From: Burkholderiales bacterium
GTDB lineage: Bacteria > Pseudomonadota > Gammaproteobacteria > Burkholderiales > JAEUOS01
NCBI GenBank assembly: GCA_016790635.1
Contig: JAEUOR010000064.1
Span: 1-45,398 of the forward strand
Direction: 5' to 3'
DNA length: 45,398 nucleotides
The stretch's first letter is position 1. Each line of letters opens with the position of its first letter. The position numbers were made by a program, and so were the translations under genes. Below are positions 34,989 to 43,494 of this stretch, in pieces. The notes under the pieces were generated by a model. That model did not search any database. It was given only the letters and a program-made list of their open reading frames with translations, and was not told where the DNA came from.

Positions 34989-37882
34989 ACGACTTGCTGA
35001 TGCAGGCAGGCGCCGATTGCAAAGTCGTCGGCTTTACGCTGAACGGCGAGCCGGTGCGCAGTGAGACGGACTCGCGCACCTCGCTTGCCGACCTGCTGCG
35101 GAACGGGCTCGGGCGCACGGGAACGCACGTCGGCTGCGAGCACGGCGTCTGCGGCGCCTGCACGGTCCTCGTCGACGGCAAGGCGGTCCGGTCCTGCCTG
35201 CAGCTCGGCGCACAGGTCGAAGGTTGTCACGTCACCACGATCGAAGGCCTTGCCGACGCGGACGGCACCCTCGGCGCCTTGCAGCAGGCCTTTCGCGAGA
35301 AGCATGCCCTGCAATGCGGCTTCTGCACGCCGGGCATGTTGACGACGCTCACCGAGCTGTTGCGCGAGTGTCCGGATCCTTCCGAGGACGAGGTTCGCGA
35401 CCGCATCAGCGGCAACCTGTGCCGCTGCACCGGGTACCAGCCCATCATCGACGCCGCCTTGCTCGCCGCCGCGCGCCTGCGTGGTGCACCGCTGCACGGA
35501 GCCGCGTCGGCCGCCCCAGAGCCCCCCGCGGACGGTGCGTCCGGAGCCTTCGTCGGCCGGCCCGTCCTGCGCACCGAAGACCCTGCGCTGCTGCGTGGCG
35601 AAGGTCGATTCGTTGACGACATCCATCTGCCGGCAACGCTGCACTGCTGCTTCGTGCGTTCGCCGCACGCCCATGCACGAATCCGAAGCATCGATGCCGC
35701 CACCGCGCTGCAGGTGACCGGTGTCCACGCTGTGTGGACTAACGACGACCTGCCGGCCGCCGCACGGGGCCCACTGCCGTTCGCCACGCCGTCGCAGATG
35801 CTGAACAACCCGCGCCTGTGGTGCATCCTCGCCCGCGACGAAGTGCGTTTCGTCGGCGAGGCAGTCGCCGTGGTGTTTGCTTCGAGCCGGGCGATCGCCG
35901 AGGACGCGGCCAATCAGGTTGCGGTCGACTACGAGGAGCTCCCGGTCACCTGCGACCTGCGCACCGCGCTCGATGCCGGCGCGCCCAGGACCCATTCCGA
36001 CGTACCGTCGAATCTCATCGCACGCATGCCGTTCAAGGTCGGCGACGCCGATGCGGCATTCGCCAAAGCGACACACGTCGTTCGCCGCGAGCTGTTCCAT
36101 CACCGCGGGACCGCTCATCCGATCGAGTGTCGCGCGGTTCTCGCCGAACTCGATCCCAACACGGGCGAGCTCACGGTCTGGAATGCCGGGCAGGCGCCCC
36201 ACATGGAGCGTCGCCTGCTGGCTGAGGCCCTGTCCTACGACGAAGCGAAGATCCGCGTTGTCATGCCCGACGTGGGAGGAGCCTTCGGGCCCAAGGGCAT
36301 GCCCTATCCCGAGGAATTCCTCGTCGCCTGCGCGGCGCTCGCGATGCGCAGGCCGGTGAAGTGGACTGAGGACCGGCGCGAACACTTCCTGTGCGCGACG
36401 CAGGAGCGCGATCAAGTCTGGTCGCTCGAGATGGCGCTTGATGGCCAAGGCAAGATCCTCGGCATTCGCGGCACGGTCTTGCACGACAACGGCGCCTACC
36501 TGCCCTGGGGGCTGGTCTTGCCGGTCATCGCCGTGACATCGATGCTCGGGCCGTACGTCGTACCGGCATTCCAAGTCGAGCTGAGCGTCGCCTACACGAA
36601 CAAGGTGCCGACCACGCCGGTGCGCGGCGCCGGCCGGCCCAAGGCCGCATTCGCCATGGAGCGGCTGCTGGACGCAGCCGCCGATCAACTCGGCATCGAC
36701 CGCCTCGAGCTGCGCCGCCGAAACTTCGTGCAGCCCGAGCAGATGCCGTATGCAACCGGCCTGATCTTTCGCGACAACTCGTCGATGGTCTACGACAGCG
36801 GCGACTACCCGGCCACGCAGGCCAAGGCCGTGGCGCTGGCAGGCCTGGACGATTTCCGCGCCCGCCAAGCCGAGGCCAAGCGCAACGGTCGGTACATCGG
36901 GATCGGCTTTGCCAATTTTGTCGAGGGCTGTGGCCTCGGGCCCTATGAAGGCGCCGAGATCACGCTGCAGAACGACGGCCGCATCTCGCTCAACGTCGGC
37001 GGCGCCGGCGCCCAGGGGCAAGGGATGAAGACGATCTTTGCCCAGATCGCGGCCGACCGCCTGCACATCCCGTTCGAGTCGATCTCGGTCGTGGTCGGTG
37101 ACACGCAGCGCCTCGCGATGGGTATCGGAACCTTTGCCAGCCGCATCACGGTCAACGCCGGCAATGCGGTGCACGAAGCCGCGGGCAAGCTGGCCGAGCG
37201 CATCCGCAAGCTCGCGGCGTCGCTGCTGCAAGTCGACGCCGACGACATCGTGCTAGTGGACGGCCACGCCCGCAGCCGCACGAAGCCCGAGACGGCCGTG
37301 CCTTTCGGGCAGGTCGCCCGCGCGTCGTACGGGATCCCCGGCTTCACGATGCCGCCATGGATCGACCCGGGCATGACGGTGACCCACTACTTCACGCCGA
37401 AGGCGTCGACCTACAGCAACGGCTCGGCGTTCGCCGAGGTCGAGGTCGACATCGGCACGGGGCATGTCCGCGTCGTGCGCTACGGCGTCGCCCACGACTG
37501 CGGCAACCTCGTCAACCCGAAGCTCGTCGACGGCCAGGTGCTCGGCGGCATCCTGCACGGCGTGGGCAACACGCTGCTGGAGAAGCACGCGTACGACGCC
37601 AACGGGCAGCCGCTGGCGACGAACCTCGGCGAGTTCGCATTGCCTACGGCACACGACATGCCGCCGAAGATCGAACTAGCCCATCTCGTGTCGCCCTCGC
37701 CGAACAACCCGCTCGGCGTCAAAGGCGCAGGCGAGGGCGGGACGATCCCCGCTTCGGCGGCAATCGTGTCGGCGATCGAGGACGCGCTTTCGGAGTGGAC
37801 GGTGCGTTTCGACCAAACCCCCGTGCTGCCCGAGATGGTCTTTGAACAGATCTTCGCCGCAGGCGCGTACGCCTCTACTTGA
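34985..37882 (+). CDS. Fused [2Fe-2S] and molybdopterin subunits of a xanthine-dehydrogenase-family hydroxylase
   Basis: 965 residues from a GTG. Residues 1-165 are a CoxS-like small subunit: plant-type [2Fe-2S] cysteines 51, 56, 59 and 71, and second-cluster cysteines 111, 114, 146 and 148 (CGFCTPGM, CRCTGYQP). After a Pro/Ala linker (170-188) the large CoxL-like subunit follows. It has NAGQAPH, GGAFGPKG, RGAGRPK (about 547-553), GGAGAQGQGM, and the catalytic Glu917 in KGAGEGG. The AYxCSFR selenium/copper-cysteine loop of true CO dehydrogenase is absent. So this is a hydroxylase of an organic substrate, not CO dehydrogenase. Subunits S and L are usually separate genes; the fusion is uncommon. 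Substrate unknown. Confidence 0.9.
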   Translation: MNDLLMQAGADCKVVGFTLNGEPVRSETDSRTSLADLLRNGLGRTGTHVGCEHGVCGACTVLVDGKAVRSCLQLGAQVEGCHVTTIEGLADADGTLGALQQAFREKHALQCGFCTPGMLTTLTELLRECPDPSEDEVRDRISGNLCRCTGYQPIIDAALLAAARLRGAPLHGAASAAPEPPADGASGAFVGRPVLRTEDPALLRGEGRFVDDIHLPATLHCCFVRSPHAHARIRSIDAATALQVTGVHAVWTNDDLPAAARGPLPFATPSQMLNNPRLWCILARDEVRFVGEAVAVVFASSRAIAEDAANQVAVDYEELPVTCDLRTALDAGAPRTHSDVPSNLIARMPFKVGDADAAFAKATHVVRRELFHHRGTAHPIECRAVLAELDPNTGELTVWNAGQAPHMERRLLAEALSYDEAKIRVVMPDVGGAFGPKGMPYPEEFLVACAALAMRRPVKWTEDRREHFLCATQERDQVWSLEMALDGQGKILGIRGTVLHDNGAYLPWGLVLPVIAVTSMLGPYVVPAFQVELSVAYTNKVPTTPVRGAGRPKAAFAMERLLDAAADQLGIDRLELRRRNFVQPEQMPYATGLIFRDNSSMVYDSGDYPATQAKAVALAGLDDFRARQAEAKRNGRYIGIGFANFVEGCGLGPYEGAEITLQNDGRISLNVGGAGAQGQGMKTIFAQIAADRLHIPFESISVVVGDTQRLAMGIGTFASRITVNAGNAVHEAAGKLAERIRKLAASLLQVDADDIVLVDGHARSRTKPETAVPFGQVARASYGIPGFTMPPWIDPGMTVTHYFTPKASTYSNGSAFAEVEVDIGTGHVRVVRYGVAHDCGNLVNPKLVDGQVLGGILHGVGNTLLEKHAYDANGQPLATNLGEFALPTAHDMPPKIELAHLVSPSPNNPLGVKGAGEGGTIPASAAIVSAIEDALSEWTVRFDQTPVLPEMVFEQIFAAGAYAST

Positions 37883-37896
37883 ACCGGGATCTTGCC

Positions 37897-39135
37897 ATGT
37901 CTGCTGCCGACACTCCACGCGGCCCGTTGCAGGGTATTCGCGTCCTCGACCTGACGCAGTTTCTGTCCGGACCCTTCGGCACGCAGATCCTCGGCGATCT
38001 CGGCGCCGAGGTCATCAAGATCGAGGCTCCCGGCGGCGAGCTTTCACGCACCGTACCTCCGAACTTCGTCGAAGGCGACAGCGCCTACTACCTGAGTGTC
38101 AACAGGAACAAGAAGAATGTCTGCGTCGATCTGAAGACACCGCAAGGCGTCGAGCTTGTCCGCGAGCTGGCGTCCAAGTGCGACGTCTTCATCGAGAACA
38201 ACCGGCCCGGGGTCACCGCGCGGCTTGGCCTGGGCGAGAGCGAACTGCGCGGACGCGATCCGCGTCTCGTGTACTGCAGCATCAGCGGCTTCGGGCAGAC
38301 CGGCCCGGATCGTGACCTCCCCGCCTACGACCTGATCGTTCAGGCGATGTCGGGCGGCATGAGCCTGACGGGCGAAATCGGCGCGCCGCCGGTTCGTGCC
38401 GGCATACCGATCGGCGACCTGACTGCCGGTCTCTACGCTGTGATTGGCATTCTCGGCGCCCTGCACGAGCGGCAGCGCACGGGCCAGGGGCGCTTCATCG
38501 ACATCGCCATGCTCGATGCGCAGGTCGCGATGCTCTGCTACCAGGGCGCGTACTACCTGCAGTCCGGCAAGGTTCCAGGGCCGCAGGGGCGGGGCCACGA
38601 TTCGATCCCCACCTACCGCGCCTTCACCTGCGGCGACGGCGTCTCGCTCGTCGTCACGGCCAACACGGAGCGCATGTGGGCGGACCTGTGCCGTGTGCTC
38701 GAAGTGCCCGAGCTCGCCAGCGACCCGCGCTTCAAGGACGCCCACGCGCGGCTGGCCCACCGCGAGGCGCTGTGGGAAACCATTGAAGCGCGCTTCGCGA
38801 GTGCGCCCGCATTGACCTGGCTCGAAGGATTGCGCAAGGCCTCGATCCCCTGCGGACTCGTCAACTCGCTCGACAAGGCGCTCGCAGCCGAACAGGTGGC
38901 CCACCGCGACATGGTGCTCGAGATGACCAGTGCCGCGGGGTCGATCGTCCGTGTTCCCGGTGATCCACTCAAGCTCGGCCCGGCAGCAGCAGGCTACCCG
39001 GCCCATCTCGGCGAGGACACGGACGCGGTGCTGGCCGGCCTGCTCGGCACCTCCCCGCAGCAGTTGCGCGTGCTGAAGAACCAAGGCGCGATCATCCAGC
39101 ACGAGCCCGGCGCCGGCTCGTGCGCAGCGCGCTAG
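37897..39135 (+). CDS. CaiB/BaiF family CoA-transferase (family III)
   Basis: 412 residues from the ATG at 37897; a TTG at 37879 overlapping the previous stop is an alternative. GIRVLDLTQFLSGPFGTQILGDLGAEVIKIE is the N-terminal signature region. The catalytic Asp lies in AYDLIVQAMSG, and RFIDIAMLDAQVA and ECLRKA-like HRDMV elements are also present. Family III enzymes move CoA between carboxylates through an aspartyl-CoA intermediate. Here it would activate the substrate of the operon with CoA. Confidence 0.92.
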   Translation: MSAADTPRGPLQGIRVLDLTQFLSGPFGTQILGDLGAEVIKIEAPGGELSRTVPPNFVEGDSAYYLSVNRNKKNVCVDLKTPQGVELVRELASKCDVFIENNRPGVTARLGLGESELRGRDPRLVYCSISGFGQTGPDRDLPAYDLIVQAMSGGMSLTGEIGAPPVRAGIPIGDLTAGLYAVIGILGALHERQRTGQGRFIDIAMLDAQVAMLCYQGAYYLQSGKVPGPQGRGHDSIPTYRAFTCGDGVSLVVTANTERMWADLCRVLEVPELASDPRFKDAHARLAHREALWETIEARFASAPALTWLEGLRKASIPCGLVNSLDKALAAEQVAHRDMVLEMTSAAGSIVRVPGDPLKLGPAAAGYPAHLGEDTDAVLAGLLGTSPQQLRVLKNQGAIIQHEPGAGSCAAR

Positions 39136-39145
39136 GAGACCCCAA

Positions 39146-40684
39146 TTGGCTGAGGGCGTGATCAACACGACGGTCGGGCAGGTTCTCGTAGTCACGCTGG
39201 CCAACGGCGAGCGCAACGAGATCAGCGACGCGATGGTTTTGGAGTTGACTCGTTGCTTTCGGTCACCTCCGCAAGGCACGGCAGCGATCGTTCTGCGCGC
39301 CGCGGGATCGATCTTCTGCGCGGGCCGCGTCGCGGGGCCGCCGCCGGCCGCACCGGCGGGTCACGATCCTTACGAGTGGCTCAGGACGCAGGGTGTTGGA
39401 CCCATCCTTGGGCTCTATGACGCGATTCGCTCGGCACCGGTACCCGTGACGTGCTTCGTCCAGGGTCTGGCCTCGGGCCTCGGCACCGCGGTCGTCGCAA
39501 GCTGTGACCATGCGGTGGCCGCGGCCGATGCATGCTTCGACGCGCCTGAACTCGACAAGCAGTTCGCGCCGGGCCTGCTCATGTCTGCGTTGGCCCGCCG
39601 GGTCCAGCGCCAAACGATCGGGCGGCTGGTGCTTTCGATGCAGCCCATCGATGCGCAAGAGGCCTTGAGCGCGGGGCTCATCAGCGAGGTGGTGGCCCCG
39701 GACGCACTCGACGCCGCCGCCGACGCCTTCATCCGGACGATGAACAGCCGTTCACCGGACGCTCTGGCCGGCGTGAAGCGCTTTCTTCGCGACGAGCCGG
39801 GCGCACCCGACTCCGAGGCGCTCTCGGCACTTGCTGCAGATCTGACTGCGGCTTCTCTCGTCGCGCGCGCGAGACCTTTCGCCGGCCCTCCTGTGCAGCC
39901 GACCGGGCACATCATCGTCGGCGACGAGGAGGTGGCCTTCAACGATTTTGGTGCCGGCCCAGCACTGGTCCTGCTGCACAGCCTGGGCACTTCGCGTGAG
40001 CTCTGGTCGATCGTTGCTGCGCAGTGGGCGAAACGGTTCAGGGTCATCGCGATCGATGCGCGAGGTCATGGTGCGTCGACGAACCGCGGCGGGTATCTGC
40101 CCGATGCGGTGGCCGCCGACGTGCTGGCCGTTCTTGAGTCGCTGAACGTCGACCGCTTTTCCCTGGTCGGCATCTCGATGGGTGGGCTCACTGCGGCCCG
40201 GCTCGCCGCGGCGGCCGGGCCGCGCGTGGCTTCGCTGGTGCTCAGCAGCAGCTACGTCAGTATGGCCGGCCCGCGCGCGGAGCAGCGCATCGCTGGCGTC
40301 GAACAGATGCTCGGGCGTGCCCCGATGGCTGGCTTCGCAAGGGCTTACGTCGAACAGACGCTCGCGTCAGGCACGGCATGGAACGAGCGCGAACGCATCG
40401 CGCAGCAGATCGCCGCCGTCTCCAAGGAGAACTACCTGCAGACGCTGCGCGCGATCGGCCGCGACGACATCGCACCGTTCCTGCCGCGCATCGGCGCGCG
40501 CACACTCGTTCTCGATGCCGAGACCGACCTGAGCGTGCCGAAGGCGGAGAGCCGACGGCTCGCAGCGGGCATTGCCGGCGCCGTGATGGCCGAAGTTCCT
40601 GCCGCACGCCACCTGGCCTGCTGCGACGCGCCCGCGGCGTACGCGCAGGCAGTTGCCGAATTCCTTGCCAGAGGACGGAACTGA
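39146..40684 (+). CDS. Enoyl-CoA hydratase / alpha-beta hydrolase fusion
   Basis: 512 residues from a TTG with AGGAG 7 nt upstream. Residues 1-240 form a crotonase domain: the oxyanion-hole loop IFCAGRVAG, GLASGLGTAVVASCD, and DAPELDKQFAPG. Residues 250-512 form an alpha/beta hydrolase like 3-oxoadipate enol-lactonase: LLHSLGTSRELW, nucleophile Ser344 in GISMGG, an Asp in LDAETD, and His in RHLACCD. Such a fusion is unusual. It could hydrate a double bond and then hydrolyse a lactone or thioester, or open a ring, in sequence. The crotonase half has an insertion of Pro/Ala (GPPPAAPAG) in the first loop. Confidence 0.85.
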   Translation: MAEGVINTTVGQVLVVTLANGERNEISDAMVLELTRCFRSPPQGTAAIVLRAAGSIFCAGRVAGPPPAAPAGHDPYEWLRTQGVGPILGLYDAIRSAPVPVTCFVQGLASGLGTAVVASCDHAVAAADACFDAPELDKQFAPGLLMSALARRVQRQTIGRLVLSMQPIDAQEALSAGLISEVVAPDALDAAADAFIRTMNSRSPDALAGVKRFLRDEPGAPDSEALSALAADLTAASLVARARPFAGPPVQPTGHIIVGDEEVAFNDFGAGPALVLLHSLGTSRELWSIVAAQWAKRFRVIAIDARGHGASTNRGGYLPDAVAADVLAVLESLNVDRFSLVGISMGGLTAARLAAAAGPRVASLVLSSSYVSMAGPRAEQRIAGVEQMLGRAPMAGFARAYVEQTLASGTAWNERERIAQQIAAVSKENYLQTLRAIGRDDIAPFLPRIGARTLVLDAETDLSVPKAESRRLAAGIAGAVMAEVPAARHLACCDAPAAYAQAVAEFLARGRN

Positions 40685-41283
40685 TGGAACTCGAAAACCG
40701 CTTCGTCGTCGGCGTGCCGCTCGCGAATGCCTGGGCCGGTCTGCTCGACATTCCGCTCGTTGTCGAGTGTCTGCCAGGCGCGAACTTGACCGAGACCTTG
40801 GACTCGACGACCCACAAGGGGACGATCCGGGTGCGCCTCGGGCCGATGGCGATGGAGTTCGCCGGCAAGCTGCACGTCGAGTCGGTCGACGACTTGGCGC
40901 ACCGAGCGGTCGTCAAGGCGAGCTGGAACGAGACGCGCAATCGCGGCTCGGCAACCAGCACCAGCGTTCTCGAGGCGGCCGCCAAGGAGGCGTGCGTCGA
41001 CGTCACTGTAAGGACCAGCGTGCAACTCGCCGGGCAGATCGCGCAGTACGGCCGAGGTGTCGGCGTCATCCAGGCCGTTTCGGCGGAACTCGTCAAGCAG
41101 TTCGCGGCCAATTTGCAGGCAACGCTTGAGCAGCGTCAGGCGCAGCAGCCGGCGCCGACCTCGGGCGTCGCGGCAGCGCAGCCACAGCCGCCGACGCCGA
41201 GCCTGCCGAAGGAGATCTCCTCGTTCGCCCTCCTCTGGGCAACCCTCAAGACCTGGCTGCGCGGCCTGCTAGCTGGCCGCTGA
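40684..41283 (+). CDS. CoxG-type SRPBCC protein
   Basis: 199 residues. The N-terminal 145 residues are the carbon monoxide dehydrogenase subunit G domain (SRPBCC fold): MELENRFVVGVP, CLPGANL and GTIRVRLGPM. A Gln/Pro/Ala linker follows, then a C-terminal amphipathic helix ALLWATLKTWLRGLLAG that can attach to the membrane. CoxG proteins anchor Cox-type hydroxylases to the membrane or help quinone transfer. The start overlaps the previous stop (TGATG). Confidence 0.88.
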   Translation: MELENRFVVGVPLANAWAGLLDIPLVVECLPGANLTETLDSTTHKGTIRVRLGPMAMEFAGKLHVESVDDLAHRAVVKASWNETRNRGSATSTSVLEAAAKEACVDVTVRTSVQLAGQIAQYGRGVGVIQAVSAELVKQFAANLQATLEQRQAQQPAPTSGVAAAQPQPPTPSLPKEISSFALLWATLKTWLRGLLAGR

Positions 41284-41316
41284 GAACGAGAAACCCTTTA
41301 TTCGCAAGGAGTTGAA

Positions 41317-42315
41317 ATGTCGATATACAGACTCAGTCGATCGATCCGTCGTTGCATCGGCCTCTTGGCCATGTCGTTGCTGGCGGTCACCACCACCTTC
41401 CATCCGGGCGCAGTTCGCGCCGCCGCGCCGTTTCCGACCAAGACGGTGACGTTGCTAGTGCCGTACGCGGCCGGTGGAGGCATGGACGCAATGGCCCGGG
41501 CGCTGGCGCCGCATCTGCAGGCGCAATGGGGCCAGAGCGTCATCGTCGAAAACGTCGGTGGGGCGCAATCACTGCTCGGCACCAACCGAGTGATTCAGGC
41601 ATCACGCGACGGGCATGTAATGCTGGTACAGAACGCTGCCATCCTCACGCTGTCGCGCCTGTACAAGGGCATCGATCCGATGGCATCGTTGCAGCCGGCT
41701 TCGTTGGTAGCGAGCCTACCCATCCTGCTGGCCGTGCATCCTAGTGTTCCGGCACGCGACATGAAGCAGTTTTTCGATTACTGCAAGACAAAGAGTGGGG
41801 CGCCTTGCTCGTTCGGCGCCGGCGAGACGGTGGGCAGCGCCCTCAACCGCAAGCTCGCGGCGGAGGCCCGCATCGACAACGCAGTCCAGATCCCGTACCG
41901 CGGCACCGGGCCGCTCGTCACAGACGTTCGTGGCGGGCACGTCACCATTGGCTGGGCATCTGTGGCATCCGCCCTCCAGCACCACAAGACGGGGGGGCTG
42001 CGCATCATCGGTGTGGCCACCGAGGCGGGGCGCGTACCGCAACTGTCCGAAGTTGCGACCTTCCAGGAACAGGGCTTGAAGGACATCTACCCCACTTGGA
42101 TGGCGCTGTTCCTTCCGACGGGCGCTTCCAAGGCGGTAGCCGAGAGCGTGGACGCGGCGGTGCGCAAGGCCGTGGCCAACGAGGAGTTCCGCAAGACGCT
42201 CGACCGGATGGGTGCGATTCCGTCAGCCCAGCCTCGTGCCGAGTTCGCCCGTTCACTGCCCAGGGAGCAGAAGGTCTACGAGGACCTGCTCGACCGTTTT
42301 CCGATACAGCAGTAA
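41317..42315 (+). CDS. Bug/TctC-family periplasmic receptor (island copy)
   Basis: 332 residues with AAGGAG (41306-41311) 5 nt before the ATG. Signal peptide: IGLLAMSLLAVTTTFHPGAVRAA. The mature part has FPTKTVTLLVPYAAGGGMD, ENVGGAQSLLG and IPYRGTGPLVTDVRGG. It is dissimilar to the first Bug receptor (30297) and presumably recognises the substrate of this operon. No TctAB permease genes are adjacent. Confidence 0.9.
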   Translation: MSIYRLSRSIRRCIGLLAMSLLAVTTTFHPGAVRAAAPFPTKTVTLLVPYAAGGGMDAMARALAPHLQAQWGQSVIVENVGGAQSLLGTNRVIQASRDGHVMLVQNAAILTLSRLYKGIDPMASLQPASLVASLPILLAVHPSVPARDMKQFFDYCKTKSGAPCSFGAGETVGSALNRKLAAEARIDNAVQIPYRGTGPLVTDVRGGHVTIGWASVASALQHHKTGGLRIIGVATEAGRVPQLSEVATFQEQGLKDIYPTWMALFLPTGASKAVAESVDAAVRKAVANEEFRKTLDRMGAIPSAQPRAEFARSLPREQKVYEDLLDRFPIQQ

Positions 42316-42380
42316 ACGCTCCCGAGCTGACCGAAGAGCCTGCCAGTAGACTCATCGTGTCATAGCTCTCGCGATAGACC

Positions 42381-43052
42381 ATGCCCCGAGCACGATCTGG
42401 TCAACTGGACGACACCGCTGCCGTCAAGAGCCGCAGTATCCAGCCGCATCAGCAGCGCATCAGCAACGAGAAGCGGCGGGTCATCCTCAAAGCCTCGATC
42501 GAGGCGTTCCTGGCCAACGGCTACCAGGCGACGCGGATGGACTCGATCGGAGACCGAGCGGGCGTCTCCTACGCCACGCTCTACAAGCATTTTCCGAGCA
42601 AGGAGGAGCTCTTTCTTGCCACGTTGGACCATGTCTGCGCGCGACTCTTCGAGCGCTGGAAATCGCTTGCCGTACCGGAAGACGTGGAGGGCGGACTCAA
42701 CGCCATCGGGCGCAACTATCTCGCGGCGGTTTCGGACCCGGACCTCGTCGCAACGATGCGGATGATCATCGGCCAAGTCAACGAGTTGCCCGAAGCAGGT
42801 GAGCGCCTTTTGAAGGACCGGGCCATGTTCTCGGACGTCACCGATGAGTGGCTGCGCGCCCGCGTCCGAGACCAGAAGTTGAATATCGCAAACGTGCCAC
42901 TTGCGAGAGCCGAGTTCATCGGCATGTTGAGCGAGGCGTTCCTGATGCCGCGATTGCTGATCCCGAAGTACGAAAGCAACCCAAGTGTCGTCCGCAAGAC
43001 GATCGGCAGCATTGTCGAAACCTTTCTTGCCCGATACCAACCAACTCGCTGA
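42381..43052 (+). CDS. TetR-family transcriptional regulator
   Basis: 223 residues. The N-terminal HTH is MDSIGDRAGVSYATLYKHFPSKEELF (about 53-78), preceded by a 25-residue leader. The C-terminal ligand-binding domain is helical. It is the last gene of the island operon and the likely ligand-responsive repressor of the promoter at 32472-32501 through the inverted repeat at 32482-32497 (inference). Confidence 0.9.
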   Translation: MPRARSGQLDDTAAVKSRSIQPHQQRISNEKRRVILKASIEAFLANGYQATRMDSIGDRAGVSYATLYKHFPSKEELFLATLDHVCARLFERWKSLAVPEDVEGGLNAIGRNYLAAVSDPDLVATMRMIIGQVNELPEAGERLLKDRAMFSDVTDEWLRARVRDQKLNIANVPLARAEFIGMLSEAFLMPRLLIPKYESNPSVVRKTIGSIVETFLARYQPTR

Positions 43053-43300
43053 AACAAGCCACTCGCGAATCGCCGGTAAGGCCGCCGACGTGACCGATGC
43101 CCTCTACACGCGTCAGCCTGAAGGATCGCCAACAGCGCGGTGCGCGGCGTCGGCGTCAGCTTGACCGCCAACTTGGGCATCCGGCTCGTCCCGCTTGTTC
43201 GAATCGAGCGCCATGACGGTACGGTAGCTCAGCGACTTGGCGCCAAGTCGCTCCGGCCCGGGCAGCCCCGTCGGGCTCCCCTACAGACCCATCATGGCCG
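43053..43300. other. Non-coding segment between TetR gene and integrase remnant
   Basis: No credible gene is visible on either strand. Frames here are short, without homology or ribosome-binding sites. The segment contains the 22-bp palindrome listed separately. It probably consists of eroded mobile-element sequence. Confidence 0.5.
43231..43252. repeat. Perfect 22-bp palindrome
   Basis: AGCGACTTGGC (43231-43241) is followed directly by its exact reverse complement, with no loop. It lies between the TetR gene and the integrase remnant. It could be a recombinase or regulator site, or a terminator for the operon. Confidence 0.6.
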
Positions 43301-43494
43301 GACGAGGCTTCGCTGGCCGCGTTCCGCGCCTGGCATCAAGGTGTGCCCAGCCGCACCGCCGTGGATTGTTATCTGGTCGGTCGCCGGGCCGCCGGCGCAT
43401 CGGCGCGCTCGGTGATCGGGAGGGTGAAGCGCCAGTTGACGGCCTTCGCGACGAGCCGCGCGCGAGCAGACCTGGCCGCCACTTTGTCGGCGAT
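43301..43494 (+). pseudogene. Integrase fragment (N-terminal-domain-like)
   Basis: An open stretch of about 64 codons on the plus strand reads DEASLAAFRAWHQGVPSRTA, then VDCYLV and ARSVIGRVKRQLTAFA. It resembles the helical segment of the large betaproteobacterial tyrosine recombinases carrying a DUF3701-type domain (LxALRAWYxGLxxRxAVxRYL...RxVIGxIRRQLxxFA), as I recall that family. There is no ATG, and the catalytic domain is missing. It ends exactly where the SDR-derived direct repeat begins. Identification is by memory of the family pattern, not by a search. Confidence 0.45.

Larger units (their letters stand above)
32108..43494 (+). mobile_element. Putative acquired catabolic island flanked by direct repeats
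   Basis: About 11.4 kb between two direct repeats of SDR/TPR sequence. It includes the truncated TPR gene at the left, a complete regulated operon (DUF35 to TetR), and an integrase-like remnant at the right. The right repeat ends the homologous SDR copy abruptly at the integrase fragment. Diverged flanking repeats in direct orientation fit integration of a circular element by crossover in homologous SDR sequence, or a rearrangement between paralogues. Boundaries are approximate and mobility today is unlikely. Confidence 0.45.

Noticed and set aside
34424..37231. 935-codon minus-strand open frame
   Set aside because: Antisense to the CoxM/CoxS-L genes; its translation has no recognisable domain. 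Long antisense frames are expected at this GC content.
34116..41283. Aerobic CO dehydrogenase locus
   Set aside because: The L subunit lacks the AYxCSFR loop, and CoA-ester enzymes share the operon. The Cox resemblance is family-level only.
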